64,000 nt of DNA from Pseudooceanicola nanhaiensis DSM 18065 (GCF_000688295.1 NZ_JHZF01000013.1:806001-870000), one strand, 5' to 3'; numbered from the stretch's first letter, positions 17,615-28,074 are shown. The notes: generated by a model not told the origin, from the sequence alone. Numbers and translations are program-made.

Positions 17615-18508
17615 TCAGAAGCGGTTGGCGGGGATCTTGAAATAGCTGTGCCCGTCGGCCTCGGGTTCCGGCAGGCGCCCGCCGCGCAGGTTCACCTGCA
17701 GGGCGTGCAGCATGCGTTCGGGCAGGGGCAGCGTCGCGTCCCGCTCCTGCCTGAGCGCGATGTATTCCTCCCGGCTCTTGCCGGCGAGATGCGGGTTGCC
17801 GGCCCGGTGCGCGGCGACCGTCGCCTCCCAGGCGGGGTCCTCACGGTCGTCCACGGGCGGATAATCATGGCCGATGAAGAGCCGCGTCTCGTCCGGCAGC
17901 GCCAGGATCGCCTGCAGCGAGTCCCACAGGTCGGCCGCCGTCCCGCCGGGGAAATCGGCGCGCGAGGTGCCGACGTCGACATGCATGAACGTGTCGTGCA
18001 CGAAGGCCGCGTCGCCCATCACGTAGGTGATCGAGCCCAGCGTGTGGCCGGGCGAGAGCATCACCCGCACGTCCATCTCGCCGAGCCTGAAGGTCTCGCC
18101 ATCCGCGAAGAGACGGGTGAAGTCGCGCTTCACGTCGAAGGCCTCGGGCAGGTTGTAGTAATCGCGCCAGAGCGCCGCGATATCGGCCACCTTCGCCCCG
18201 ATCGCATTCGGCGCACCGGTCCGCCCGGCGAGCCATGCGGAGGCCATGAGGTGGTCGGCGTGGGGATGGGTGTCGAGCACCCAGGCAACCTCGAGCCCCT
18301 CGCGTTCGACGAAGGCGAGGATCTCGCCCGCGCTCTCGAAACCGGTGGCCGCGTTCTTCGGATCGAAATCCTGCACGACGTCGATCAGCGCGCAGGTCCG
18401 GGTCGCCTCGTCCACGGCCACGTACTGGACCGAGCCGGTCGCCTTGTCGTGGAAACCATGCACCGTCGGGGAGCCGGGGCCGGTCGATGGGCTTTTGCGG
18501 TGGAACAT
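17615..18508 (-). CDS. Metallo-beta-lactamase-fold hydrolase, persulfide dioxygenase/Blh-like
   Basis: The 297-residue protein has the metal-binding THPHADH motif (residues 80-86), a later GHTLGSITY histidine, and a DTFMHVDVGTSRADFPGG segment typical of the group that includes ETHE1-like persulfide dioxygenases and the Blh hydrolases of BigR regulons. These oxidise glutathione persulfide to sulfite. I start at MFHRKSPS because the 25 codons upstream lack family similarity and include the AT-rich regulatory region. It is first in a two-gene unit with a rhodanese. No BigR-type ArsR gene is adjacent. Confidence 0.86.
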   Translation of the reverse strand: MFHRKSPSTGPGSPTVHGFHDKATGSVQYVAVDEATRTCALIDVVQDFDPKNAATGFESAGEILAFVEREGLEVAWVLDTHPHADHLMASAWLAGRTGAPNAIGAKVADIAALWRDYYNLPEAFDVKRDFTRLFADGETFRLGEMDVRVMLSPGHTLGSITYVMGDAAFVHDTFMHVDVGTSRADFPGGTAADLWDSLQAILALPDETRLFIGHDYPPVDDREDPAWEATVAAHRAGNPHLAGKSREEYIALRQERDATLPLPERMLHALQVNLRGGRLPEPEADGHSYFKIPANRF

Positions 18509-18532
18509 CTTCTGCCTCGTTCGTTGCTTATA

Positions 18533-18546
18533 TTCACTTAGTAGAA
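18533..18546. promoter_or_regulatory. Candidate operator upstream of the MBL-rhodanese operon
   Basis: An AT-rich island in otherwise GC-rich DNA carries TTCACT-T-AGT-A-GAA, an inverted repeat with one extra base, 25 bases upstream of the hydrolase start. Sulfide-responsive ArsR-type repressors such as BigR bind AT-rich dyads in this position. The repressor itself is not in the window, so the assignment is tentative. Confidence 0.35.
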
Positions 18547-18679
18547 TGTTAATGCGATGCAAGGGCCGCGGTCCTTCCGGCATCTGCCACCCGCTTTACG
18601 CAGGGTGCACGTCACCTGGCGATTGCCGCCCGCCCCGCGCGCGTCTAGCCTGAGCGAAAAGCGACAGGAGGTCCGGGAC

Positions 18680-19897
18680 ATGTACGATTTCGCCGCCATG
18701 GGCGCGTGGCTGGAATTCGCGGTGCGCTGGACCCATGTCATCACCGCGATCGCCTGGATCGGCTCCTCCTTCTACTTCATCGCGCTGGACCTCGGGCTGC
18801 ACCGGGACCGCAACCTCGCCTCGGGTGCGGATGGCGAGGAATGGCAGGTCCACGGCGGCGGGTTCTACCATATCCAGAAGTACCTGATCGCCCCCGACAA
18901 GATGCCGGACGACCTCGTCTGGTTCAAGTGGGAGGCCTATTCCACCTGGCTGACCGGCTTCGCCCTGCTGATCCTCGTCTACTACCTCGGGGCCGAATTC
19001 TACCTGATCGACCCCGCGGTCATGGACCTTGCGGTCTGGCAGGCGGTGGCGATCTCGGCCGGTTCGCTGGTCCTCGGCTGGCTTGCCTATGACTGGCTCT
19101 GCAAGTCGCGCTTCGGCAATGACAACACCCGCCTGATGCTGGCGCTCTACGTGATCCTCGTCGGCATCGCGTATTTCTACACCCATGTCTTCTCGGGCCG
19201 CGCGGCGCTGCTGCATCTCGGCGCCTTCACCGCGACGATCATGTCCGCGAACGTCTTCTTCACCATCATGCCGAACCAGCGGATCGTGGTGGCGGACCTC
19301 AAGGCCGGCCGGGTGCCCGATGCCAAATACGGCAAGATCGCCAAGCAGCGCTCGACCCACAACAACTACCTGACGCTGCCGGTGATCTTCATGATGCTGT
19401 CGAACCACTACCCGCTCGCCTTCGCGACCGAGTGGAACTGGGTCATCGCCAGCCTCGTCTTCCTGATGGGGGTGACGATCCGGCATTACTTCAACTCGGT
19501 CCATGCGCGGAAAGGCAACCCGACCTGGACCTGGGCGGTGACGGCGGTGCTGTTCATCCTGGTGATGTGGCTCTCGACCGCGCCGATGTTCCGCGCGGAG
19601 GAGCCGGAGGAGGCCACAGGCGCCGCCCTGCGCTTCGCCGAGGCCGAGGGGTTCGACGAGGTCCATGACATCGTGCTCGGCCGCTGCTCCATGTGCCACG
19701 CGGCCGAGCCTGCGTGGGAGGGGCTGCTCTGGGCGCCGAAGGGGGTGAGGCTGGAGACCGAGGGCCAGATTGCCCGCGCAGCGCGCGAGATCTACCTCCA
19801 GGCCGGGGTGAGCCACGGGATGCCGCCGGCGAACCTGTCGTTCATCGAGCCGGATGAGCGGGCGAAGATCGTGGCGTGGTACGAGGGGGCGTCGTAG
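18680..19897 (+). CDS. puuD: Urate hydroxylase PuuD, membrane-bound, with C-terminal cytochrome c domain
   Basis: PuuD oxidises urate to 5-hydroxyisourate without H2O2 release, passing electrons through its cytochrome c domain. The 405-residue product has eight or so membrane helices (first about 15-35), motifs RWTHVITAIAWIGSSFYFIA and STHNNYLTLPVIFMMLSNHYP, and a C-terminal haem-binding CSMCH (336-340) with a later GMPP that could supply the Met ligand. The start ATG follows AGGAGG by 8 bases; the frame is open 41 codons upstream without similarity. No other purine-catabolism gene is next to it, so it is transcribed alone here, divergent from the MBL-rhodanese operon. Confidence 0.93.
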   Translation: MYDFAAMGAWLEFAVRWTHVITAIAWIGSSFYFIALDLGLHRDRNLASGADGEEWQVHGGGFYHIQKYLIAPDKMPDDLVWFKWEAYSTWLTGFALLILVYYLGAEFYLIDPAVMDLAVWQAVAISAGSLVLGWLAYDWLCKSRFGNDNTRLMLALYVILVGIAYFYTHVFSGRAALLHLGAFTATIMSANVFFTIMPNQRIVVADLKAGRVPDAKYGKIAKQRSTHNNYLTLPVIFMMLSNHYPLAFATEWNWVIASLVFLMGVTIRHYFNSVHARKGNPTWTWAVTAVLFILVMWLSTAPMFRAEEPEEATGAALRFAEAEGFDEVHDIVLGRCSMCHAAEPAWEGLLWAPKGVRLETEGQIARAAREIYLQAGVSHGMPPANLSFIEPDERAKIVAWYEGAS

Positions 19898-20037
19898 GGC
19901 GGAGACGTCCCGCGCCCCGCACCCCTTTTCAGCCTTCCTCGCGGGGAACATAAAAAGAACATTGCGCCCCGCAGCACGTTCCTCCATCCTGAAACTCCGC
20001 GTTTCAGAATCAAACCACCCATGCTAGGTCTGGTAGG

Positions 20038-22008
20038 ATGAACAGCCCGACCCGCAACATGAGCCCTGACCGCCCCCAGATCCGGCAGCTGGACGAGGCC
20101 GCCATCAACCGTATCGCCGCCGGCGAGGTGGTCGAGCGCCCGGCCTCCGCCGTCAAGGAGCTGGTGGAGAACGCGATCGACGCCGGCGCGCGCCGGATCA
20201 CGGTCACGATCGCGGACGGCGGCAAGACCCTGATCCGCGTGGCCGACGACGGCTGCGGCATCGCGGCCCGGGACCTTCCGCTCGCGCTCGCCCGCCATGC
20301 GACGTCGAAGATCGACGGCTCCGACCTCCTCGACATCCACACCTTCGGCTTCCGGGGCGAGGCGCTGCCCTCGCTCGGCGCCGTCGGGCGGCTGAAGATC
20401 ACCTCCCGCGTCGCCGGCGCGGAGGCCGCCGAGATCACCGTCACCGGCGGCCGCATGTCCGAGGTGAGACCGGCGGCCCTCGGCCCCGGCACCACGGTGG
20501 AGCTGCGCGACCTCTTCTTCGCCACGCCCGCCCGGCTCAAGTTCCTGCGCACCGACCGGGCCGAGACCCAGGCGGTGACCGACACGATCCGCCGCCTCGC
20601 GATGACCGAGCCCTTCATCACCTTCGTGCTGAAGATCCAGCGCGACGGCGACGAGCGCGAGACCTTCCGCGCCGATGCCGAGCAGGGCGAGCTGTTCGAG
20701 GCGCTCTCGGCCCGCCTCGCCTCGGTCCTCGGGCGCGAGTTCATCCAGAACGCGATCCCCGTGGAGGCCGAGCGCGAGAACCTCCACATGACCGGCTTCG
20801 CGGGCCTGCCGACCTATTCCCGGGGCGCCGCCGTGGCGCAGCACCTCTTCGTCAACGGCCGTCCGGTGAACGACCGGATGCTCACCGGCGCGCTGCGTGC
20901 CGCCTATACCGACCTTCTGAGCCGCAGCCGCTACCCGGCGGCGGCGCTCTTCCTCAATTGCGACCCGCACCTCGTGGACGTGAACGTCCACCCCGCGAAA
21001 TCCGAGGTCCGCTTCCGCGATCCCGGCGCCGCGCGGGGGCTCATCGTCTCGGGCCTGCGGCACGCGCTGGCCGAGAACGGGCACCGCGCCTCGACCACCG
21101 TGGCGGGCGCGACGCTCGGGGCCTTCCGGCCCGAACCGGCGGGCCAGCCGCGCATCTACCAGATGGACCGGCCCTCGCGCGGGGCGATCCATTCCAGCTA
21201 TGCCGCCCAGGCCCCGGGCGGGGTGACCCCCGCCCCGGCCTATGGCCAGACCGCCTTCGGGCAGGCGCCGGCCCACGCGGATGCGACGCTCCACGGCACC
21301 GAGCCCGGCAGCACCCACGCCGAGGCCCCTGCCTTCCGCGAGGCCCCTGCGCATTTCGACGGTTTCGACGCCGCCCCGAGCGGCCGCGTCGAACACCTGC
21401 CGCAGGATACCGGCCCCAAGCCCGAGTCGCACCCGCTGGGTGCCGCGCGGGCGCAGGTCCACGAGAACTATATCATCGCCCAGACCGAGCGCGGCATGGT
21501 GATCGTCGACCAGCACGCGGCCCACGAGAGGCTGGTCTACGAGAAGCTCAAGCGGCAGGCCGAGGCGACCGGAGTCGCGGCACAGGCGCTTCTTATCCCG
21601 GAAATCGTTGAACTATCCTCAACGGACAGGGGCCTTCTGCTGGAGCACGCCGAGGACCTCGCCCGCTTCGGCCTGACGCTCGAACCCTTCGGCGGCAACG
21701 CGGTGGCGGTGCGCGAGACGCCGGCGATCCTCGGCGAGGTCAACGCCGAGGCGATGCTGCGCGACATCCTCGACGAGCTCGACGATGCGGGCGACAGCGA
21801 CCTCGTGAAGGCGCAGGTGGACGCGATCCTCAGCCGGATGGCCTGCCACGGCTCGATCCGCTCGGGCCGCCGGATGCGCGCGGAGGAGATGAACGCGCTC
21901 CTGCGCGAGATGGAGGCGACGCCCCATTCCGGCCAGTGCAACCACGGGCGGCCCACCTATGTGGAGCTGCATCTCAAGGATATCGAAAGGCTTTTCGGGC
22001 GGACATGA
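20038..22008 (+). CDS. mutL: DNA mismatch repair protein MutL
   Basis: The 656-residue product has the GHKL ATPase motifs ELVENAIDAGA, VADDGCGI and HTFGFRGEAL in the first 110 residues, and a variable, Pro/Ala/His-rich linker (about 345-450). The C-terminal domain carries DQHAAHERLVYE, a match to the metal-binding DQHA-x2-E-x4-E endonuclease motif, plus ACHGSIRSG and HGRPTYVEL. This is the nicking form of MutL found in bacteria without MutH. A second ATG seven codons later is an equally possible start. The stop overlaps the rmuC start (ATGA). Confidence 0.96.
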   Translation: MNSPTRNMSPDRPQIRQLDEAAINRIAAGEVVERPASAVKELVENAIDAGARRITVTIADGGKTLIRVADDGCGIAARDLPLALARHATSKIDGSDLLDIHTFGFRGEALPSLGAVGRLKITSRVAGAEAAEITVTGGRMSEVRPAALGPGTTVELRDLFFATPARLKFLRTDRAETQAVTDTIRRLAMTEPFITFVLKIQRDGDERETFRADAEQGELFEALSARLASVLGREFIQNAIPVEAERENLHMTGFAGLPTYSRGAAVAQHLFVNGRPVNDRMLTGALRAAYTDLLSRSRYPAAALFLNCDPHLVDVNVHPAKSEVRFRDPGAARGLIVSGLRHALAENGHRASTTVAGATLGAFRPEPAGQPRIYQMDRPSRGAIHSSYAAQAPGGVTPAPAYGQTAFGQAPAHADATLHGTEPGSTHAEAPAFREAPAHFDGFDAAPSGRVEHLPQDTGPKPESHPLGAARAQVHENYIIAQTERGMVIVDQHAAHERLVYEKLKRQAEATGVAAQALLIPEIVELSSTDRGLLLEHAEDLARFGLTLEPFGGNAVAVRETPAILGEVNAEAMLRDILDELDDAGDSDLVKAQVDAILSRMACHGSIRSGRRMRAEEMNALLREMEATPHSGQCNHGRPTYVELHLKDIERLFGRT

Positions 22009-23210
22009 TCGAGATCGGCGGCCAGACCTACAGTTTCAGCGATCCGCTGGTGATCGCGTCCCTCGCGGGCGCGGGGGTGGTCCTGCTGATCCTCGTCCTG
22101 CTCGTCATGGCGATCCGCGCCTCGCGCAGCGCGACCGATCCGCTGATCTACCAGCTCGACCGGATGGGCCGCACGATCGAGGGGCTGAGCCGCGGGCAGG
22201 AGCAGCTCGCGGGCGGGCTGACGACCGTGTCGAACGCGCAGGCCAACGGGCACACGCAGGTGCTGCAGGCGATGGAGACGCGGCTCGCGGCCGTCCAGAG
22301 CCACATGAACGACCGGCTGCACGAGAACGCGATGCGCTCGGCGCGGGCGCTCTCGGAGATGCAGGAGAAGATGAACGAGCAGCTGCAGGGCGGGTCCGAG
22401 AAGACGACCAAGTCGCTGACGGAGCTGCAGGAACGGCTGAAGGTCATCGACCGCGCGCAGGAGAACATCACCCGGCTCTCGGGCGACGTGCTGAGCCTGC
22501 AGGACATCCTGTCGAACAAGCAGACCCGCGGGGCCTTCGGGGAGATCCAGCTGAACGACATCGTCGGGAAGGCGCTGCCCTCGGATTCGTTCACCCTCCA
22601 GGCGACGCTGTCGAACGGGAAGCGGGCGGATTGCCTGATCCACCTGCCGAACCCCCCGGGGCCGATCGTGATCGACGCGAAGTTCCCGCTCGAGGCCTAC
22701 GAGAAGCTGCGCGCCGGCGAGCCGGGCGCGCCGCAGGCGTTCCGGACCTCGGTCAAGGCGCATATCAAGGCGATCTCGGAGCGCTACATCATCGAGGGCG
22801 AGACGGCGGACGGGGCGCTGATGTTCCTGCCGTCGGAGGCGGTCTATGCCGAGCTGCACGCGAATTTCGGAGAGCTCGTGCGGGAAGGCTTCGCGGCCCG
22901 GGTCTGGATCGTGTCGCCGACGACCTGCATGGCGACGCTGAACACGATGCGGGCGATCCTGAAGGACGCGCGGATGCGGGAGCAGGCCGGGGCGATCCGC
23001 AACATGCTGAAACTGCTGCACCGGGACGTGGAGCTCATCGGCGAGCGGGTCGGGAAGTTGCAGACGCATTTCCGGCAGGCGCGGGAGGATGTCGACGGGA
23101 TCGGCATCGCGTCCGAGCGGGCCGGGAAGCGGGCGGCGAAGCTCGACAATTTCGATTTCGAGGAACTGGCGCCGGAAGATGCGCAGGTGGTGCGGCTTCC
23201 GGGCGAGTAG
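22005..23210 (+). CDS. rmuC: DNA recombination protein RmuC
   Basis: The 401-residue product has one N-terminal membrane segment (about 15-37), a long coiled-coil region (about 55-190, with MQEKMNEQLQGGSEKTTKSL) and the RmuC domain with GAFGEIQLNDIVGKALP, VIDAKFPLEAYEKL and RIWIV-like VWIVSPTTCMATLNTMRAIL. RmuC limits DNA inversion at short inverted repeats in E. coli; a nuclease role is inferred from fold. The start overlaps the mutL stop, so the two DNA-maintenance genes are translationally coupled. Confidence 0.93.
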   Translation: MIEIGGQTYSFSDPLVIASLAGAGVVLLILVLLVMAIRASRSATDPLIYQLDRMGRTIEGLSRGQEQLAGGLTTVSNAQANGHTQVLQAMETRLAAVQSHMNDRLHENAMRSARALSEMQEKMNEQLQGGSEKTTKSLTELQERLKVIDRAQENITRLSGDVLSLQDILSNKQTRGAFGEIQLNDIVGKALPSDSFTLQATLSNGKRADCLIHLPNPPGPIVIDAKFPLEAYEKLRAGEPGAPQAFRTSVKAHIKAISERYIIEGETADGALMFLPSEAVYAELHANFGELVREGFAARVWIVSPTTCMATLNTMRAILKDARMREQAGAIRNMLKLLHRDVELIGERVGKLQTHFRQAREDVDGIGIASERAGKRAAKLDNFDFEELAPEDAQVVRLPGE

Positions 23211-23269
23211 GGTTGCCCCGGTAGAGCGATGACCAATGTCCGGCCTGTGCCTTGTGGCAAGCGTGGATG

Positions 23270-23283
23270 GTGCCCGCGGGCAC
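23270..23283. terminator. Short hairpin between convergent rmuC and hydantoinase genes
   Basis: GTGCC-CGCG-GGCAC forms a small perfect stem in the 155-base convergent gap. There is no T tract, so it is only a possible bidirectional terminator. Confidence 0.35.
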
Positions 23284-23365
23284 GCGCCCTGCCGGGGGGG
23301 TAAGGGGCTCGGCCTGGCCTTCATGTTTCCGGGGGGTGCCTGACGGAACAGCCCGGCACGCCCGG

Positions 23366-26300
23366 CTATGCCTTGCCCCATCCCCCGCCGCCCGGTGTGA
23401 GCATCTCGAAGGCGTCGCCCGCGGAGAGGGCGCTCTCGGAATTGCCGGGCACGACCTCGCGGGTTCCGTCCCCGCGCAGCACCGCGTTCTCGCCGGTCGC
23501 GCCCGGTGCGCCGCCGTGCCCGCCGGGGGGCGGGACCTCGCGGTGCGAGGAGAGTGTCGTCACCGTCACGTCCTCGAGGAAGCGCACGACCCGGTGCACG
23601 CCGTTGCCGCCCTGCCATTCGCCGTCGCCGCCGGAGCCCTCGCGGAGCCCGAAGAGCTCCACCCGGACCGGGAAGCGCGTCTCGAGCACCTCGGGGTCCG
23701 TCATCAGCGTGTTGGTCATGTGCGAATGCACGCCGGAGGCGCCATGGAAGCCGGGCCCGGCGCCGGTGCCGCCGGCGATGGTCTCGTAGTTCTGGAAGCG
23801 GTCGTTGCCCCAGACGAAGTTGTTCATCGTGCCCTGGCTGCCGGCGATCACGCCGAGCGCGCCGAAGAGGCAGTCGGCGATCGCCTGGCTGACCTCGGTA
23901 TTGCCCGAGATCACCGCGGCCGGGTGGACCGGGTTGATCATCGTCCCCTCGGGGAGGACCAGGTGCAGCGGTTTCAGGCAGCCCTCGTTCATCGGGATGT
24001 CGCGGCCGACCAGCGTGCGGAAGACGTAGAGCGTCACCGCCATCGTGATCGAACGCGGCGCGTTGTAGTTCATCGGGTGCTGGTCGCTCGTCCCGGTGAA
24101 GTCGAGCGTCGCCTCGCCCGCCTCGCGGTCGACGGTGATCTTCACCTTGATCTGCGAGCCGTCATCCAGCGGATAGGTGCATTCGCCGTCCTTCAGGGAC
24201 CCGATCACCTGCCGCACGCTCGCCTCCGCATTGGCCTGCACGTGGCCCATGTAGGCGAGCACCGTGTCGCGGCCGAAGGTGTCGATCATCCGGTTGACCT
24301 CGGCGATGCCGGTCGCGTTCGCGGCCACCTGTGCCTCGAGGTCGGCGAGGTTGTCGTCGGGGTTGCGGCAGGGGTATCTGCCTGACCCCAGCAGGGCGCG
24401 CGTCTCCTGTTCCAGAAGCTTGCCGTCCCGGACGAGGAGGAAGTTGTCGATCACGACGCCTTCCTCGTCGATGTGCCGCGAGTCGGGCGGCGCCGACCCG
24501 GGGGTGCGGCCGCCGATGTCGGCGTGGTGGCCGCGGGAGCCGACCCAGAAGAGGATCTCCTCGCCCGCGCGGTCGAAGACCGGGGTGATGACGGTGACGT
24601 CGGGCAGGTGCGTGCCGCCGTTGAACGGGTTGTTCAGCATGTAGGCGTCGCCCGGGCGGATGCTCCCCGCGTTCAGCCGCGCCACGGTGCGGACCGAATC
24701 GGACATGGAGCCGAGGTGCACGGGCACGTGCGGCGCGTTGGCGACGAGGTTGCCCTCGCCGTCGAAGAGCGCGCAGGAGAAATCGAGCCGCTCCTTGATG
24801 TTCACCGAATAGGCGGTGTTCTTCAGCGTCGCGCCCATCTGTTCGGCGATCGACATGAAGAGGTTGTTGAAGACCTCGAGCAGGATCGGGTCGGCCTCGG
24901 TCCCGAGCGCGTGTTCACCCTGCCGCGCCTCGGTGCGGTCGAGGATCAGGTTCCCGGCGGCGTCGATCCGGGCGGACCAGCCGGGCTCGATCACGTTGGT
25001 GCCGGTGGATTCGGTGATGATCGCGGGGCCGGTGATCCGCGCGTCCGCCGCGAGGCTGTCGCGGTCGTAGAGGGGCACGTCCCGGGTTTCGCCGTTCATC
25101 ACGATTTGAAGGGTGTCGAGCGGCGCGGGGTCCTTGGTGCCTTGCGGGGCAGGGGCCTGGGCGTCGTCGGTGGCGCCGATGGCCTCGACGGCCAACATCT
25201 CGATCAGCAGGTCGCGATCCGGGGAGGAGAAGCCGAAGCGCAGGTTGTGCAGGTCGTTGAAGCTGTCCTTCATCGCCTCGGCGGTGTCGAAGGGCACCTC
25301 CAGCGTCTGGTGCGAGCCCTTGTAGCGGAGGTGGGCGCGGGCTTCGGTGCGGATATCCGCCTCGTCGATGCCCTGCTTTGCGACCTCGGCGCGGGCGGTC
25401 TCGGCCATCTCCGCGACCTGGGATTTCGCCTTGTCCGTCTCCTCCAGCGGCTGGCCGAACTGCGCCTCGCGGGAAGCGCGGATGTCGGCCAGCCCCATGC
25501 CGAAGGCCGAGAGCACGCCGGCGTAGGGATGCACGAAGACGGAGGCCATCCCGAGCGCATCCGCCACGAGGCAGGCATGCTGCCCGCCCGCGCCGCCGAA
25601 GCAGTTCAGCGTGTAGCGGGTGACGTCGTAGCCGCGCTCGACCGAGATCTTCTTGATCGCCTGCGCCATGTTCTGGACGGCGATCTTCAGGAAGCCCTCG
25701 GCGGTCTCCTCTGGCGAGAGCTTCGGCTTGCCCGTCGCCTCGGCGATCTCGGCGGCCAGCGCCTCGAACTTCTCGCGCACCACCTCGGCGTCGAGCGGCT
25801 GGTCGCCCTCGGGCCCGAAGACGTTCGGGAAGTGCGTCGGCGACAGTTTCCCGAGCATCACGTTGCAATCGGTCACCGTCAGCGGCCCGCCGCGGCGGTA
25901 GCACGCCGGCCCCGGGTCCGCCCCGGCGCTTTCGGGGCCGACCTGATAGCGGCCTTCGCGGAAGTTGAGGATCGAGCCGCCCCCGGCCGCGACCGTGTGG
26001 ATATGCATCATCGGCGCGCGCATCCGGGTGCCCGCGACCTCGGTCTCGAAGCTGCGCTCATAGGCGCCCGCGTAGTGACAGACGTCGGTCGAGGTGCCGC
26101 CCATGTCGAAGCCGATCAGCCGGTCGAAGCCCGCGGCCTCGGCGGTGCGGACCATGCCCACGACGCCGCCCGCGGGCCCCGAGAGGATCGCGTCGCGGCC
26201 CTGGAAGAGGCTCGCGTCGGTGAGCCCGCCCGAGGATTGCATGAAGAAGAGGCGCTCGCAGGCCCCGTCCTCGCCCAGATCGAGGGCGGTCGCGACCTGG

Positions 26301-26971
26301 TCGACGTAGCGGCGCAGGACCGGGGAGAGGTAGGCGTCGACCACGGCGGTGTCGCCGCGCGAGACAAGCTTGATGAGGGCGGAGGCCTCGTGGGACGGCG
26401 TGACCTGGGTGAAGCCGACCTCGCGGGCGATCTCGGCCGCGCGCTTCTCGTGCGCAGGGTTCAGGTAGCCGTGCATCGAGGCGATGGCGACGGAGCGGAG
26501 GCCGTCTTCGTAGGCGTCCTGCAGGGTGGCGCGTGTGGTCTCCTCGTCGAGCGGGGTCAGGACCGAGCCGTCGGCAGCAAGACGTTCGGGAAGGGGGGCG
26601 ACGCGGGCGTAGATCGCCTCCGGCAGGCGAATCTCGAGGTCGAAGAGACGGGGCCGGGCCTGCGTGCCGATTCGCAGCAGGTCGGTGAAGCCGTCGGTGA
26701 TGAGAAGGAGGGTCGGCGTCCCCTTCCGCTCGAGCAGCGCGTTGGTGGCGACGGTGGTCCCCATCTTCACCGCGTCGATGCCGTGCCTGGGAAAGTCCCT
26801 CACACCCATCAGGCGGCGGATCCCCTCTATGGCCGCATCCGCGTAAATCTCTGGATTCTCTGACAAAAGCTTCGTCGTGTGCAGGGTCCCGTCCGGCGCC
26901 CGCCCGACGAGGTCGGTGAAGGTGCCGCCACGGTCCACCCAGAACTGCCACTTTTCCGTGCGCTCGGTCAT
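23366..26971 (-). CDS. Hydantoinase/oxoprolinase, HyuA-HyuB fusion (5-oxoprolinase type)
   Basis: The 1201-residue protein joins a HyuA-like ATP-grasp/actin-fold half (about 1-690; [60 protein letters not shown]) and a HyuB-like half (about 700-1200; [20 protein letters not shown], [24 protein letters not shown] segment, GGGGWGKA end). The fused order is that of ATP-dependent 5-oxoprolinases, which open 5-oxoproline to glutamate, and of some N-methylhydantoinases. I start at [10 protein letters not shown], 11 codons inside the longest frame, after an AGGTAG. It is divergent from a TRAP transporter that may import its substrate. Confidence 0.92.
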   Translation of the reverse strand: MTERTEKWQFWVDRGGTFTDLVGRAPDGTLHTTKLLSENPEIYADAAIEGIRRLMGVRDFPRHGIDAVKMGTTVATNALLERKGTPTLLLITDGFTDLLRIGTQARPRLFDLEIRLPEAIYARVAPLPERLAADGSVLTPLDEETTRATLQDAYEDGLRSVAIASMHGYLNPAHEKRAAEIAREVGFTQVTPSHEASALIKLVSRGDTAVVDAYLSPVLRRYVDQVATALDLGEDGACERLFFMQSSGGLTDASLFQGRDAILSGPAGGVVGMVRTAEAAGFDRLIGFDMGGTSTDVCHYAGAYERSFETEVAGTRMRAPMMHIHTVAAGGGSILNFREGRYQVGPESAGADPGPACYRRGGPLTVTDCNVMLGKLSPTHFPNVFGPEGDQPLDAEVVREKFEALAAEIAEATGKPKLSPEETAEGFLKIAVQNMAQAIKKISVERGYDVTRYTLNCFGGAGGQHACLVADALGMASVFVHPYAGVLSAFGMGLADIRASREAQFGQPLEETDKAKSQVAEMAETARAEVAKQGIDEADIRTEARAHLRYKGSHQTLEVPFDTAEAMKDSFNDLHNLRFGFSSPDRDLLIEMLAVEAIGATDDAQAPAPQGTKDPAPLDTLQIVMNGETRDVPLYDRDSLAADARITGPAIITESTGTNVIEPGWSARIDAAGNLILDRTEARQGEHALGTEADPILLEVFNNLFMSIAEQMGATLKNTAYSVNIKERLDFSCALFDGEGNLVANAPHVPVHLGSMSDSVRTVARLNAGSIRPGDAYMLNNPFNGGTHLPDVTVITPVFDRAGEEILFWVGSRGHHADIGGRTPGSAPPDSRHIDEEGVVIDNFLLVRDGKLLEQETRALLGSGRYPCRNPDDNLADLEAQVAANATGIAEVNRMIDTFGRDTVLAYMGHVQANAEASVRQVIGSLKDGECTYPLDDGSQIKVKITVDREAGEATLDFTGTSDQHPMNYNAPRSITMAVTLYVFRTLVGRDIPMNEGCLKPLHLVLPEGTMINPVHPAAVISGNTEVSQAIADCLFGALGVIAGSQGTMNNFVWGNDRFQNYETIAGGTGAGPGFHGASGVHSHMTNTLMTDPEVLETRFPVRVELFGLREGSGGDGEWQGGNGVHRVVRFLEDVTVTTLSSHREVPPPGGHGGAPGATGENAVLRGDGTREVVPGNSESALSAGDAFEMLTPGGGGWGKA

Positions 26972-27017
26972 TCTACCTGCCCTTCCGTCAAAAACCTGTT
27001 GCATGAGTTCCAGAACG

Positions 27018-27032
27018 TTGGCAATTTGTCAA
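27018..27032. promoter_or_regulatory. Tandem TTGNCAA motifs in the hydantoinase-TRAP divergent region
   Basis: TTGGCAA (27018-27024) and TTGTCAA (27026-27032) lie one base apart in the 105-base gap between the divergent hydantoinase and dctP genes. Each is itself a small palindrome. On the minus strand the second reads TTGACAA and contains a consensus -35 box (TTGACA) for the hydantoinase gene. The duplication suggests a regulator site serving both genes, but I do not recognise a specific family. Confidence 0.35.
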
Positions 27033-27076
27033 CATAACGCAAACGATGTGACCACACACACTTCAGGGAGACCACC

Positions 27077-28036
27077 ATGCTACGCTTTGCCCTTCCCCTC
27101 GCCGCGACGCTCGTCGCCGCACCGGCCCTGGCCGAGACCTGGGACATGCCGACGCCCTATGGCGACACGACCTTCCACACCCAGAACATCCGCGACTTCG
27201 CCGATGACGTGAAAGAGGCGACCGGCGGCGCGCTCGAGATCACCGTCCATTCCGCCGGCTCGCTCTTCCCGCACGCCGAGATCAAGAATGCCGTCCGCTC
27301 GCGCCAGGTGCCGATCGGGGAATTCTTCCTGTCGACGCTCGCCAACGAGGACCTCGCCTTCGGGATGGACAGCCAGCCGTTCCTCGCGACCTCCTACGAG
27401 GACGCGGCGAAGCTCTGGGAGGCGCAGAAGCCCGCCATCGAGAAACTGCTGGGCGAGCAGGGGCTGAAGCCGCTCTACACCGTGCCGTGGCCGGCGCAGG
27501 GGCTCTACACGAAGAAGGAGATCAAGACGGTCGAGGACCTGAACGGTCTCCGCTTCCGGGCCTATAACGCGGCGCTCGAGGAATTCGCGACGCTCGCGGG
27601 CGCGGCCCCGGTGCAGGTCGAGGCGCCGGACATCCCGCAGGCCTTCTCAACCGGGCAGGTCGAGGCGATGATCACCTCGCCCTCGACCGGCGCGAACTCC
27701 AAGGCCTGGGACTTCCTGAGCCATTACACCCCGATCAACGCCTGGGTGCCGAAGAACATCGTGGTGGTGAACAGCCGCGTGTTCGACGGGCTGGACGAAA
27801 GCGTGCAGCAGGCCGTGCTGGATGCCGCCGCGAAGGCCGAAGCGCGCGGGCTGGAGATGTCGAAGGCCGAGACCGAGGCGAAGGTCGCCGAGCTCGAGGA
27901 GAACGGCATCACCGTCTACGAGCCGAGCGAGGAACTGGTCGCCGGGCTGAAGGAGATCGGCGACAAGATGCTCGAGAACTGGAAATCCACCGCGAGCGAC
28001 GACGCCAAGGGCGCGCTCGACGCCTTCCAGCAGTGA
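27077..28036 (+). CDS. dctP: TRAP transporter solute-binding protein, DctP family
   Basis: The 319-residue product has a clean Sec signal (LRFALPLAATLVAAPALA, cleavage after residue 19) and DctP features: KEATGGALEITVHSAGSLFP, DLNGLRFRAYNA with the ligand-carboxylate-binding Arg, and AFSTGQVEAMITSPSTG. It is a periplasmic binder of a carboxylate-type ligand that delivers it to the DctQM permease. The ligand is unknown, but the divergent hydantoinase/oxoprolinase gene makes 5-oxoproline or a hydantoin-type compound a reasonable guess. Two hairpins separate it from dctQ. Confidence 0.93.
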   Translation: MLRFALPLAATLVAAPALAETWDMPTPYGDTTFHTQNIRDFADDVKEATGGALEITVHSAGSLFPHAEIKNAVRSRQVPIGEFFLSTLANEDLAFGMDSQPFLATSYEDAAKLWEAQKPAIEKLLGEQGLKPLYTVPWPAQGLYTKKEIKTVEDLNGLRFRAYNAALEEFATLAGAAPVQVEAPDIPQAFSTGQVEAMITSPSTGANSKAWDFLSHYTPINAWVPKNIVVVNSRVFDGLDESVQQAVLDAAAKAEARGLEMSKAETEAKVAELEENGITVYEPSEELVAGLKEIGDKMLENWKSTASDDAKGALDAFQQ

Positions 28037-28074
28037 GACGGACGGGGCGGGGGAAACCTCGCCCCATTGCCGTC

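Noticed and set aside
24473-26863. 796-codon plus-strand frame opposite the hydantoinase fusion
   Set aside because: It has no family resemblance and is wholly contained in a gene with strong motifs on the other strand.
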